A stretch of DNA of 13,691 nt from Betaproteobacteria bacterium. Lineage in GTDB: Bacteria > Pseudomonadota > Gammaproteobacteria > Burkholderiales > Rhodocyclaceae. The notes beneath the pieces were generated by a model. The model ran no database searches and had not been told where the DNA came from. It saw only the letters and a list, made by a program, of their open reading frames with translations. The position numbers and the translations under genes were made by a program. The stretch is from assembly GCA_028065725.1 (NCBI GenBank), contig JAPTVL010000212.1:1-13691 (forward strand). Reading direction: 5' to 3'. This document shows, piece after piece, positions 1 through 6,228 of this stretch; the first letter of the stretch is position 1, and each line of letters starts with the position of its first letter.

Positions 1-1869
1 CTTGACCATCGCCGCCCCGCTTCGCCCGTTGAGGCCGACCCCCGCCGACCAGTAAGCCGGGTGGTCGTGAAAACTGAAGGCGCGGGCGAAGGACACGCCC
101 ACGGCGCTGGCCGAGCCGACCCCAGCGACGCCGGCGGTCAGGCTGTAGCCCAAGGGGCCAAAGCGCGGCGGTGTGCTGACGGCGGCAGCCATGGCCGCCA
201 CGCCGTCGGCGTGCGCATTGGCTTGGGACAGGATGCCGCTTGTCGCTTGGCTCACCATCCCGGCAACCTGGCCGACGGTGGCGGCATCGCTGGGCGCGGT
301 GCCCGGCGCGACGTTGGTGATCTGGCGTTGCAGGCCAGTGGATGCATCGCCCACAGACACAGAGTTCGGGCGATTGGCAACAGATTGCGCACCGAGCGCG
401 ACGGAGTTACTTCCGTTCGCGGTGGCGGCATAGCCGAGCGCAACCGAGTTCGCGCCGCCCGCGTTGGCCTGATAGCCGATGGCGGTGGCCGGGTCCGCAT
501 TGGCGCGTGCGCCAAAGCCGATCGCCACGGCGCCGGCGGTCATGCCATCGTTGCTCGTGGGCGCGGTGATAGTTGCGCCTTGGCCGATCGCGAGGGAACC
601 GGCATATCCTGCCGATGCGCCGTCACCTTGGGCAACCGCGCCGGCGGCGGCGGTGGTGTTCGCACCGCAGACGATGCCGCCTGCTGGGTTGTATTTGCAC
701 AGGCCAGACGCCGTGGCGTTGTTGATGATGCTTTGCAGCGCCTGGATTTGCTGGGTGGTGTAGGCGTTGGCCGTGGTCACCGCGTCCGCTGCGGCGGCCT
801 GAATCTGGCCGACGTTGGCGGCATCCGTTGCGGCCTGGCCAGCAGCGACGTTTTGCACCAAGGTGCCCACCCCGCCATTGCTGTTCAGACCGAGAGCCGC
901 GCCGCCGGTGGAGTACTGGGCGCTGTTGTTCGCCAGAGTAAGGGCTTGGCCAGCGGTGGCCTGGGCACTGGTCGCGGTCTGCTGCACGCCATAGAGCTGG
1001 CCACCATTCACGGCATCGAGTGACCCGCTGGACACGGCACCATTGCCCACGTTCGTGAGCGTCACCGGGCCGCCGTTGGTCTGCCCGCTGGTCGCCCCGA
1101 CCAGGGTCGCAGTATTGCTGGGTGTGCTCTGTGTCGCGCCGGTGCTGCTGGTGTACTGCGCGGCACCGGCGCTGCTGCTCACTCCGGCGATGGCGGCATT
1201 GAGCTGGTTGACATTGACCGCGCTGGTCCCGGTCGTGCCAGCAGACACGTTGATGATTTCTCGTGTCTGCGCGCTGCTGCCGACACTCACCACGTTCGCC
1301 GCGCCGCCGTCCGTGCTCGCGTAGCCCAGCGCAACGGAGTTGATGCCTGTTGCGGTCGCGCCGCTGCCGACTGCAGTTCCCTGGTAACCCACTGATCCTG
1401 CATTCGCTTGCGCGCCTTGGCCGACGGCGACACTGTTGGTCCCCGATGCGGACGCACCTTGCCCGAGCGCCGTGGTGTTGTTCCCACCCGCTGTCGAGCC
1501 CGCGCCCAAAGCAGTGCCAGATGGCGCCGCCACATTTGCGCCCGCGCCGACCGCTGTGCTGTAGCTTCCGGTGGTGGTCGCCTGGTAGCCAAGGGCGGTC
1601 GTATTGGCTCCACTGGTCGCACTGGCTTTGCCGCCCAGTGCTGTCGCGCCGGTGCCAACTGCGAACGCCCCGGCGCCGACGGCCGTTTGATATTGGCTGA
1701 CGGCATTTGTGGTCGCGCCATTTCCGCTGGCCAGGTTGTTATTTGTGGTGTCCTGCTGCGTGACGCCACCGGTCGCACCTGTTGTGGTGCCACCGGTGAC
1801 AGCCCATGCGGGTGAAGCGCTGGCGAGCATGGCTGCAGCGAGGATGCAGAGTCTGAATCTGGTGTTCAT
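1..1869 (-). CDS. YadA-like trimeric autotransporter adhesin (3' end cut by window edge)
   Basis: Type Vc autotransporter: three chains form a surface stalk anchored by a shared outer-membrane barrel, typically binding host matrix, other cells or surfaces. The 623 codons in the window are open throughout. Residues 1-23 are a signal peptide ending in AWA. Head-type repeats (AVGxGA, TALGxxA, NSVALGY) lie at about 60-183 and again at 405-503. Neck/stalk motifs follow: REIINVSAGTTGTSAVN at about 203-218, DAVNGGQLY near 285-293, and RQITNVAPGT near 513-522. From about 570 the sequence alternates like the YadA anchor barrel (GYSLTAGVAG, AVGVSFARAF, YWSAGVGLNG). Judging from the usual anchor length only roughly ten residues are missing. 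Two cysteines, C391 and C401, are unusual for this family. The ATG is chosen for the AAAGGA Shine-Dalgarno about 6 nt upstream and the signal peptide. Leader copy A precedes it. Family call is firm; the ligand is unknown. Confidence 0.93.
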   Translation of the reverse strand, partial: MNTRFRLCILAAAMLASASPAWAVTGGTTTGATGGVTQQDTTNNNLASGNGATTNAVSQYQTAVGAGAFAVGTGATALGGKASATSGANTTALGYQATTTGSYSTAVGAGANVAAPSGTALGAGSTAGGNNTTALGQGASASGTNSVAVGQGAQANAGSVGYQGTAVGSGATATGINSVALGYASTDGGAANVVSVGSSAQTREIINVSAGTTGTSAVNVNQLNAAIAGVSSSAGAAQYTSSTGATQSTPSNTATLVGATSGQTNGGPVTLTNVGNGAVSSGSLDAVNGGQLYGVQQTATSAQATAGQALTLANNSAQYSTGGAALGLNSNGGVGTLVQNVAAGQAATDAANVGQIQAAAADAVTTANAYTTQQIQALQSIINNATASGLCKYNPAGGIVCGANTTAAAGAVAQGDGASAGYAGSLAIGQGATITAPTSNDGMTAGAVAIGFGARANADPATAIGYQANAGGANSVALGYAATANGSNSVALGAQSVANRPNSVSVGDASTGLQRQITNVAPGTAPSDAATVGQVAGMVSQATSGILSQANAHADGVAAMAAAVSTPPRFGPLGYSLTAGVAGVGSASAVGVSFARAFSFHDHPAYWSAGVGLNGRSGAAMVK

Positions 1870-1889
1870 GGATCGTCCTTTGAGGGCAT

Positions 1890-1906
1890 GCCGGGACACC
1901 CCCGGC
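1890..1906 (-). repeat. GC-rich hairpin between leader copy A and adhesin start
   Basis: Perfect 6-bp inverted repeat GCCGGG/CCCGGC with a 5-nt loop, 4 nt downstream of leader copy A and about 20 nt upstream of the adhesin ATG. It has the same layout as the hairpins after copies C, D and E. It leaves the Shine-Dalgarno free. Confidence 0.7.
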
Positions 1907-1910
1907 TTGT

Positions 1911-1931
1911 GTATTCACGCGGGAGCGAAAT
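1911..1931 (-). promoter_or_regulatory. Leader element copy A (upstream of adhesin)
   Basis: One of six copies of a 21-nt element. In mRNA sense the shared core is AUUUCGCAYCYGYGUGAAU. It can pair AUUU with GAAU (one G-U) and CGC with GCG, leaving one bulged U and a 4-nt loop. This copy starts directly after the TGA stop of the barrel-protein gene (1932-1934). Four nt later comes a GC hairpin at 1890-1906 (stem GCCGGG/CCCGGC, loop of 5), then the adhesin Shine-Dalgarno and start. There is no U-tract, so this is not an intrinsic terminator. Confidence 0.7.
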
Positions 1932-2420
1932 TCAGAGCGGGACGACGAGCTGCAAGCCGACGAAACCAGAACCGCTTTGGGTGTTCGGGACGGCCAGCAG
2001 ATTGATCCCGAACCCGTGGGCCGTGCGCAGGCGCAGCACTGCGCCGGCGGCGAGCGGTGCGGTCGGCACCTCGGTGCGGCGATAGCCCGAGGCCAGTCCG
2101 GCCGCAAGGCCCGCGCTGGCCGTCAGGCCGGCGGGCAGATCGATGTGCAGGGGCGTCCAGACGCCCAGCAGATAGGCGGTTTCCCGGCGATAGCTGTTGC
2201 GATAGAACCCGCCTACGGCACTCCAGTCATGGTTGAACTGGCGCTCGATGCCCAACCCAGGGTTGTCCTGGTTGAGCTTTTTGCGCGCCCACGCCTCGGT
2301 GTGGTAACTCGCGGTGTTGATGTCGAGTGACCAGGGCGACGGCGGGGTGTCGGCGGCGTGGGCGGTGGCGAGAGACAGGGCCAGCAGAAGGCCGGCGGCG
2401 AGGGGCTTGATGGGGAGCAT
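1932..2420 (-). CDS. Small predicted outer-membrane beta-barrel protein, function unknown
   Basis: A 162-residue protein. Residues 1-22 form a signal peptide (hydrophobic LAAGLLLALSLATA, cleavage after AHA). The mature part, about 140 residues, alternates polar and hydrophobic residues with many Gly and aromatic positions. Examples are NPGLGIERQF, WSAVGGFYRNSYRRETAYLLGVW, LTASAGLAAGLASGY, GAVLRLRTAHGFGINLLAVP and FVGLQLVVPL. This fits an eight-strand small barrel, the size class of PagP or OmpA-like barrels. I see no convincing catalytic triad, so no enzyme is claimed. An in-frame ATG 33 nt upstream lacks a Shine-Dalgarno. ATG 2420 has CUGGAG 7 nt upstream, but both are folded into a hairpin (2417-2451). 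The gene sits between the PcfJ-like gene and the adhesin, and leader copies flank it on both sides, suggesting expression with the adhesin. Confidence 0.72.
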   Translation of the reverse strand: MLPIKPLAAGLLLALSLATAHAADTPPSPWSLDINTASYHTEAWARKKLNQDNPGLGIERQFNHDWSAVGGFYRNSYRRETAYLLGVWTPLHIDLPAGLTASAGLAAGLASGYRRTEVPTAPLAAGAVLRLRTAHGFGINLLAVPNTQSGSGFVGLQLVVPL

Positions 2421-2451
2421 GCAAGAACTCCAGAGAGTTGGTCTTGCATGC
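2417..2451 (-). promoter_or_regulatory. Hairpin sequestering the ribosome-binding site and AUG of the barrel gene
   Basis: In mRNA sense a 9-bp stem GCAUGCAAG/CUUGCAUGC encloses a 3-nt bulge ACC and an inner 5-bp stem AACUC/GAGUU with a UCUG loop. The GGAG Shine-Dalgarno lies in the inner stem and loop edge, and the AUG start (2420-2418) lies in the outer stem. Both would be inaccessible when folded. The 5' arm touches the end of leader copy B. Pairing is read directly from the sequence; the regulatory role is inferred. Confidence 0.7.
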
Positions 2452-2470
2452 ATTCACGCGGGTGCGAAAT
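2450..2470 (-). promoter_or_regulatory. Leader element copy B (upstream of barrel gene)
   Basis: Second copy of the 21-nt element, differing from copy A at two positions. Here the following hairpin is the long one that covers the ribosome-binding site and AUG at 2417-2451, and the element's last two bases form the base of that stem. No gene ends at its 5' side; the preceding PcfJ-like gene stops 153 nt further upstream at 2623. Confidence 0.7.
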
Positions 2471-2489
2471 CGGCGCGGCCGTACCCACA

Positions 2490-2507
2490 CCACCCATGAC
2501 ATGGTGG
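2490..2507. repeat. Inverted repeat upstream of leader copy B
   Basis: The arms CCACCCATG and CATGGTGG pair over 8 bp around a single A, with one extra C in the left arm. It lies in the 152-nt gap between the PcfJ-like stop and leader copy B. It could be an operator for the barrel/adhesin unit or an RNA hairpin in the leader. Nothing else recognisable was found in this gap. Confidence 0.45.
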
Positions 2508-2622
2508 ATCACGGCATGAACTCAGTCCGCGCACTGGTTATGGCTTACATTCCAGCCAAACAACAGCGTTGGGTGCATTCAATGCGGAACGATGGCACGC
2601 ATCACGGCTATTTCATCGGGCC

Positions 2623-4284
2623 TTATGCCGCGTGCCGCATGCGCTTAGCTTGCCCCGATTGTTCTCGCGTCTTGCGCGCGTAGAGCTTCGCCACCTCCGA
2701 GGCGGCCAACCTCAGAACTTTGGAAACTGAGCCGTTGCCTGGCCCGAATACTTGGCGCACGCTCCACCGGTTGGCCTGGGTTCGCACGATTTCCAGTGTG
2801 GCCTTCTCATGCCCGCGCTCAAGCCGGAAAATCCGGCTTTTGCTGCTCTTGCAATGGCTCACATAGCCTGCGGCGCAGTGCCGCATCTCACGGCCCTCCC
2901 AGTGCAAGGACAGCCCGGAGGTCAGCGGGATGACCCGCACCTGTTCACCGTTGATGGTCAACGCCGTGGCACCGACGGCACAGCTCCAGGCACAGCTCCA
3001 AGTGGTGCGCCGCTCGCGGCGGCGAGATAGGATAGTTTGGCGCCGCCGTTTCCGTTGCATCAGATCTATCTCGCGGTGCCATTCGCGCTGTCGCCGGGCA
3101 ATGGCCGCCCAGCCTGTCCCCTTCGGAACGAAGTCCACAAGACCAGGGGTATCGGCCCTGCGTCTCAAGTGCTCGGGCCAGGCCGCGCGGAACCAGTCCC
3201 ACGCCAAGCGGTAGTCATCGCTGACAAACAGGGTCAGGCGGCCCTGGCGCCGCGACTCTGCCGCACGCGCGGCGCTCAGCGCGAGGAATCGGTCCAGCGA
3301 GCGATCTTCTAATGTCGCCAGCGCCGCGGGCTTGGGAAACCTCATTCTCACCTGAGTAAATTCATCCATGGTCGCGATCCACCATGTCATAGGTGGCAAA
3401 GGCACTGCAAGACGCGCGAGCGGGTTGAGCAGCGCCGCAAACCGCTTGGGGTCATCTCCGGCACCCCCGCGCCCAATTAGCCGTTCGGCCGTTCTTGCAG
3501 AGATAGAGCACATCAGGCGCCAGCCGGCAGGTGTCAGACCGAAGTATCGCTTCCAGGCAGTGCGTACCTTGGCGATCAGCTCTGGCGTCAGCGTCAACAT
3601 CGGGAAACGCTGCAGCGTCCAGCCGACTACTGGAGCCAGATTTGGAGTTTCGGAGAGCCGCGCCCGCAGAAATTCCTCGTGGCGAACTACGAAGTTGTAG
3701 TCCGCTGGGTTGGCTCGCCGACCAAAGTAGGCATGAGCGCGCAGCACGTCGCGATCTCCGATATCGTTCCACAGAGCCCGGATCGTCGCCTGCGCAACCT
3801 TTTCTTCCTTTTTCTGGCTGCCCGCGCGCCGGCGGCTCGCGTTGTAAATGACGACGTCATGGTCCTTCGCCGGCGAGAACTCATCATCATTGAGATTGAG
3901 GCGTGGCTTGTATCCGCGAGAGTCAAGGAATTGTTGGAAACGCTGCTGCCATGCCCATTGGATGAGGAATCTGATCCTGCGCCGCGGCAGCCAAAAGTGG
4001 TCGAGCCACGGTCCGTCCTTCCAGAACAGAGGTTGCCCTGGCTCACGCATGGCTGTTTCTTGCCGCAGCAGCCCAGAGTCCAGATCGCGGACGATGCGCA
4101 CCTGGCCGGCCAGGACAAGGGCGGCCTCCCGCTCAGTCTTCTCCAGCTTCACGGTGTAGCCTTCGGCGGTGCCAAGGTCGGCGAGCCATTCCTGATAGAG
4201 CGCTTCGAGCGCGTCGTCGCCGCTGTGCAGCGGCGCGCCCCGGCGCTTGATGGTGGTCGACGTGGCTTCCTGCATGGTGGTCAC
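2623..4284 (-). CDS. PcfJ-like domain protein
   Basis: A 553-residue protein. The C-terminal part carries the signature I associate with PcfJ-like proteins of conjugative elements. It reads LTSGLSLHWEGREMRHC at about 454-470, then a Tyr and a Cys at 474 and 478, then an LE-x-V-R segment and a W-x-VxQVFGPGN stretch near 507-517. Biochemical function of the family is not established to my knowledge; it is named after a gene of plasmid pCF10. The N-terminal 400 residues are rich in Trp and Arg and have no motif I recognise. The open frame extends to 4512, but the GTG at 4284 has an AGGAAGG Shine-Dalgarno 8 nt upstream, just after leader copy C. That makes it the likely start; ATG 4275 is the alternative. 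A 12-bp tandem duplication encodes WSCAWSCA near residues 429-436. Confidence 0.8.
   Translation of the reverse strand: MTTMQEATSTTIKRRGAPLHSGDDALEALYQEWLADLGTAEGYTVKLEKTEREAALVLAGQVRIVRDLDSGLLRQETAMREPGQPLFWKDGPWLDHFWLPRRRIRFLIQWAWQQRFQQFLDSRGYKPRLNLNDDEFSPAKDHDVVIYNASRRRAGSQKKEEKVAQATIRALWNDIGDRDVLRAHAYFGRRANPADYNFVVRHEEFLRARLSETPNLAPVVGWTLQRFPMLTLTPELIAKVRTAWKRYFGLTPAGWRLMCSISARTAERLIGRGGAGDDPKRFAALLNPLARLAVPLPPMTWWIATMDEFTQVRMRFPKPAALATLEDRSLDRFLALSAARAAESRRQGRLTLFVSDDYRLAWDWFRAAWPEHLRRRADTPGLVDFVPKGTGWAAIARRQREWHREIDLMQRKRRRQTILSRRRERRTTWSCAWSCAVGATALTINGEQVRVIPLTSGLSLHWEGREMRHCAAGYVSHCKSSKSRIFRLERGHEKATLEIVRTQANRWSVRQVFGPGNGSVSKVLRLAASEVAKLYARKTREQSGQAKRMRHAA
2978..3001 (-). repeat. 12-bp tandem duplication inside the PcfJ-like gene
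   Basis: The unit CACAGCTCCAGG (plus strand) is followed at once by CACAGCTCCAAG, differing at one base. It encodes repeated Trp-Ser-Cys-Ala on the minus strand. It keeps the frame and lies in a linker just before the conserved PcfJ-like segment. Confidence 0.7.
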
Positions 4285-4308
4285 AATGAAATCCTTCCTG
4301 TCGGTCGC

Positions 4309-4324
4309 ACCGGGACGCCCCGGC
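4309..4324 (-). repeat. GC-rich hairpin between leader copy C and PcfJ-like start
   Basis: Stem CCGGG/CCCGG plus one G-U pair in RNA, with a 4-nt loop. It lies 4 nt after leader copy C and before the AGGAAGG Shine-Dalgarno, the same spacing as after copies A and E. Confidence 0.6.
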
Positions 4325-4328
4325 ACAG

Positions 4329-4349
4329 GTATTCCCTCACGTGCGAAAT
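4329..4349 (-). promoter_or_regulatory. Leader element copy C (upstream of PcfJ-like gene), divergent version
   Basis: Same 21-nt length and the same outer ends (AUUUCGCAC and GAAUAC in mRNA sense) as the other copies, but the middle is GUGAGG in place of CYGYGU. The inner stem is therefore weakened. Context is unchanged: a GC hairpin 4 nt later, then Shine-Dalgarno and start. Confidence 0.6.
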
Positions 4350-4560
4350 CCCAGCGTGAGCGGTGGGCAAGGCTGGCGGCGAAGTCGGGACGAGCGACCC
4401 TTTCGCGCGCACGTCGCCTGGTCCTGCTCTTGTCCACAGTCCGCATCTGTCCGCGCGACGGAAGCCAGAACGGTCTATGTGAGCCTCGCGGCCTTGGTCT
4501 CAAGTTAAACATAACTCGTAGTAAACTCTTCTACTTCTAAACTTTTGTTTCTGGAAACAT
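4350..4560. other. Divergent intergenic region
   Basis: This separates the minus-strand PcfJ-like unit from the plus-strand pair. The part at 4503-4558 is strikingly AT-rich for this window and probably holds the plus-strand promoter, but I cannot fix -35/-10 boxes with confidence (TTGGTC at 4494-4499 with TAGTAA at 4519-4524 is poorly spaced). The GC-rich part at 4350-4500 stays open in the PcfJ-like frame but lacks a credible start. No RNA gene is seen. Confidence 0.4.
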
Positions 4561-4851
4561 ATGGCAACGACAAAAAAACCAGGCCGCAAGGCGACAAGCG
4601 CAGGCTTCACCCACCACGAGGCAGTGGTGAGTCTTGGTCGAACCCTTTTGAATGCAGAAGCAATGTTGCCGAAGGAGCCAGCGAGCATTACGGTCAAGGC
4701 GTCTGCAAAGAACCCCGACACCAACAGTACGACTCAGCTTGGTGAGCTCAGTATTAGCCGCGGCGGCCTCAGATGGACGCGACGGGGGCGGAGCGTTCGC
4801 CGCCTTACCTGGGCCCAGTTTGCGGATCTGATGGCGAGGGCAGAACTGTGA
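4561..4851 (+). CDS. Hypothetical small basic protein, first gene of a plus-strand pair
   Basis: A 96-residue protein that I do not recognise. The N-terminus is Lys/Arg/Thr-rich (ATTKKPGRKATSAGF). Residues 15-40 look helical. The C-terminal part has a short strand-like stretch GELSISRGGLRWTRRGRSVRRLTW followed by a helix AQFADLMARAEL, with many Arg residues that suggest nucleic-acid contact. The ATG has GGAAAC a few bases upstream. Its TGA stop overlaps the GTG start of the next gene (GTGA), so the two are very likely translated together. Both are on the opposite strand to all neighbours and less GC-rich, which suggests later acquisition. It is not an RHH antitoxin by inspection. Confidence 0.7.
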   Translation: MATTKKPGRKATSAGFTHHEAVVSLGRTLLNAEAMLPKEPASITVKASAKNPDTNSTTQLGELSISRGGLRWTRRGRSVRRLTWAQFADLMARAEL

Positions 4852-5633
4852 GCTCTGCTGGAGTTCACACGATCAGAAAGGCCACCAACGATTTCGGGTT
4901 TGGTTTTTTTGACAAATACCTACCTCGCCTAGATGAAGTGGGGCGGGTGAACGGTGGACTCGTGGGAAGCGTTGAAATGCCTGACAACGATTTCTGCTCC
5001 GGCGCAATTCCGTTTCCCGACTCTGCGCCCTCTGATTACCGGGTAGACATTGGCCCTACACGTGATCGCTTTGAGCCTTACTTGGCGAGCTTGCCACGTC
5101 ACCATCTGTTGCAAACTCGAAAGAAGATGCACCTCAGCTGGCACAAGACGGTTCCTGCTTGGGACGGCGGTCCACACGAAGAACTTGGGACCTACGTTCT
5201 ACTAACGACGCCGAGGGGTACACCAGCAGGTCATATGTTCTTGTTGCTTTCGGCATCGCTGTCTGATCAGACGCCTGCAAGGCGAACAACCGGAAGAAAA
5301 AAAAATCACGCACATGTCGTGGATTTTGAGGTGACAGTCGCCGATTATTTCGTAAAGCCTCGTCACCGCAAGGCTGGCTTGATGGAGCTGCTGGGTCATA
5401 TTGGCGCGGTACTGGCCGCAGATGCCTTCGAGCACCTCCGTAGTACATTGCCCGCGCGATCGAAACTCAATAGCTATGTTGCTGGCGACGACCGTTCTGA
5501 CCTCGCTCATATTCCACCCGGAGAGTATCTGCTTAGCCAGTTTTCACACTATGTATTTGGTTGCATCGGACCGAATGACCATAGAAGTTGGCGTGGCGTC
5601 AAGGTCAAAGAGGTCCAAAGCTGTCTGGAGTAA
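4848..5633 (+). CDS. Unknown protein with possible GNAT-like segment, second gene of a plus-strand pair
   Basis: A 261-residue protein starting at GTG 4848, which overlaps the preceding stop as GTGA and has GAGGG upstream. Residues 157-196 run as a strand (HVVDFEVTVADYFV), then PRHRKAGLMELL, then a helix. This resembles the strand-4, R/QxxGxx loop and helix-3 arrangement of GNAT acetyltransferases, but the glycine pattern is incomplete. The rest (DKYLPRLDEVGRVNGGLVGSV near 22-42, HLSWHKTVPAWDGG near 95-108) is unfamiliar. An A9 tract at 5297-5305 lies at codons 150-153. Losing or gaining one A brings a stop within about a dozen codons and removes the GNAT-like part. With its small partner it could be a toxin-antitoxin-like or defence pair, which is only a guess from layout. 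Confidence 0.72.
   Translation: MSSAGVHTIRKATNDFGFGFFDKYLPRLDEVGRVNGGLVGSVEMPDNDFCSGAIPFPDSAPSDYRVDIGPTRDRFEPYLASLPRHHLLQTRKKMHLSWHKTVPAWDGGPHEELGTYVLLTTPRGTPAGHMFLLLSASLSDQTPARRTTGRKKNHAHVVDFEVTVADYFVKPRHRKAGLMELLGHIGAVLAADAFEHLRSTLPARSKLNSYVAGDDRSDLAHIPPGEYLLSQFSHYVFGCIGPNDHRSWRGVKVKEVQSCLE
5297..5305 (+). repeat. A9 homopolymer tract inside the GNAT-like gene
   Basis: Nine consecutive A in a GC-rich window, read in frame as end of AGA, AAA, AAA, AAT. Both A8 and A10 versions meet a TGA about ten codons later. Such tracts are classic sites of replication slippage or RNA-polymerase slippage. Confidence 0.9.
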
Positions 5634-5781
5634 CGGGTGTATTCGCCGATCGACGTTTCCTTCTTTTCCTATTGGCTCCGATCATGCCGAGACGGCTAAG
5701 ACATGGGTGTTTCGTCAATAGCGAAATCGACGGCCGGTCAGTAACGCGGCGAAGTCGAGGCGAGGGGCCCTTTGAAAATAG

Positions 5782-5952
5782 TCAGCGCCGGCGGGTCAGG
5801 ATGGAAACCAGCCAAATCAAGCCGATGCCAGCAGCGGCCACGATGGCCGCGCCGGCAAGGCCCATGTGATGGAACGCTTTGAAGATGAAGGCATAGACCA
5901 ACCCATGGATCAGGCTGGACACGATTATTTGGGCGACGTCGAGGTGGTGCAT
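5782..5952 (-). CDS. Small two-helix membrane protein
   Basis: A 56-residue protein with two hydrophobic segments, about residues 8-27 (AQIIVSSLIHGLVYAFIFKAF) and 34-52 (AAIVAAAGIGLIWLVSIL), ending in the positive tail LTRRR. It is likely an inner-membrane hairpin. The start chosen is the ATG one base after the TGA of the upstream gene, with AAGGAA overlapping that stop. A longer frame reaching to 5991 would lie inside the upstream gene. It is the last gene of the relaxase unit, and function is unknown. The 148 nt beyond its stop, up to the convergent plus-strand gene, show no clear terminator. Confidence 0.65.
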   Translation of the reverse strand: MHHLDVAQIIVSSLIHGLVYAFIFKAFHHMGLAGAAIVAAAGIGLIWLVSILTRRR

Positions 5953-5953
5953 G

Positions 5954-6166
5954 TCATTCCTTGGAAGTGAGTTCGGCGCGGGCGCGAGCAATCAGGCGGG
6001 GAAGCCAGAAACGCAAGTCCCTTTGTGCCCGCCGCTCGATTTCAGCCCGTTCCCGCTCGCACTGCTCGGCATAGAGTTCCTGCAAGGCCGTGCGAGGCTT
6101 CCCGGGCTGTGGCCGCGGGCCGATGGTCGCCCAGGCCGGCGGCATTGAAAGAGGTTTGGGTTTCAT
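5954..6166 (-). CDS. Small Pro/Arg-rich hypothetical protein downstream of relaxase
   Basis: A 70-residue protein. The N-terminal third is Pro/Lys-rich (MKPKPLSMPPAWATIGPRPQPGKPR). The rest is a highly charged helix from about 27 to 66 (LQELYAEQCERERAEIERRAQRDLRFWLPRLIARARAEL). The start has GGAG 9 nt upstream and follows leader copy D with its 8-bp hairpin. The stop lies 1 nt before the next start, so the two small genes are coupled. I recognise no family. Position directly after the relaxase suggests a role in transfer or its control. Confidence 0.62.
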   Translation of the reverse strand: MKPKPLSMPPAWATIGPRPQPGKPRTALQELYAEQCERERAEIERRAQRDLRFWLPRLIARARAELTSKE

Positions 6167-6182
6167 CGGCTTGCTCCTGAAT

Positions 6183-6206
6183 GGATGCGGAGTCGCCCCC
6201 GCATCC
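6183..6206 (-). repeat. 8-bp hairpin between leader copy D and the post-relaxase small gene
   Basis: Perfect stem GGATGCGG/CCGCATCC with an 8-nt loop, the strongest simple stem of the series. It starts 1 nt after leader copy D and ends about 17 nt before the ATG at 6166, leaving the GGAG Shine-Dalgarno unpaired. No U-tract follows. Confidence 0.75.
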
Positions 6207-6207
6207 T

Positions 6208-6228
6208 GTATTCACGCAGGTGCGAAAT
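6208..6228 (-). promoter_or_regulatory. Leader element copy D (immediately after relaxase stop)
   Basis: Its first base follows the relaxase TGA (6229-6231) with no gap. It folds like the others (AUUU-CGC / GCG-U-GAAU) with loop ACCU. It is followed by the 6183-6206 hairpin and the small gene at 6166. Confidence 0.72.

Noticed and set aside
61..1023. Long plus-strand open frame opposite the adhesin
   Set aside because: It lacks a signal peptide or known domain. The minus frame encodes clear YadA repeats and anchor, and the plus frame is open only because of GC-rich repetitive codons.
1..1869. CRISPR-like or tandem DNA repeat array in the adhesin region
   Set aside because: The repetition is at protein level (AVGxGA-type head repeats) with variable DNA spacing; there are no regular direct repeats with unique spacers.
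1890..1906. GC hairpins as intrinsic terminators
   Set aside because: None of the hairpins after the leader copies is followed by a U-tract, and each lies before a Shine-Dalgarno and start, inside likely operons.
4285..4512. N-terminal extension of the PcfJ-like protein
   Set aside because: It would translate through leader copy C and its hairpin, is Arg-rich without structure, and its ATG has no Shine-Dalgarno; GTG 4284 has AGGAAGG at good spacing.
5707..5727. Possible seventh leader copy (GCGAAAT end and a TTTCG/CGAAA hairpin)
   Set aside because: Only about 12 of 21 positions match, no gene starts just downstream on the minus strand, and it does not abut a stop codon.
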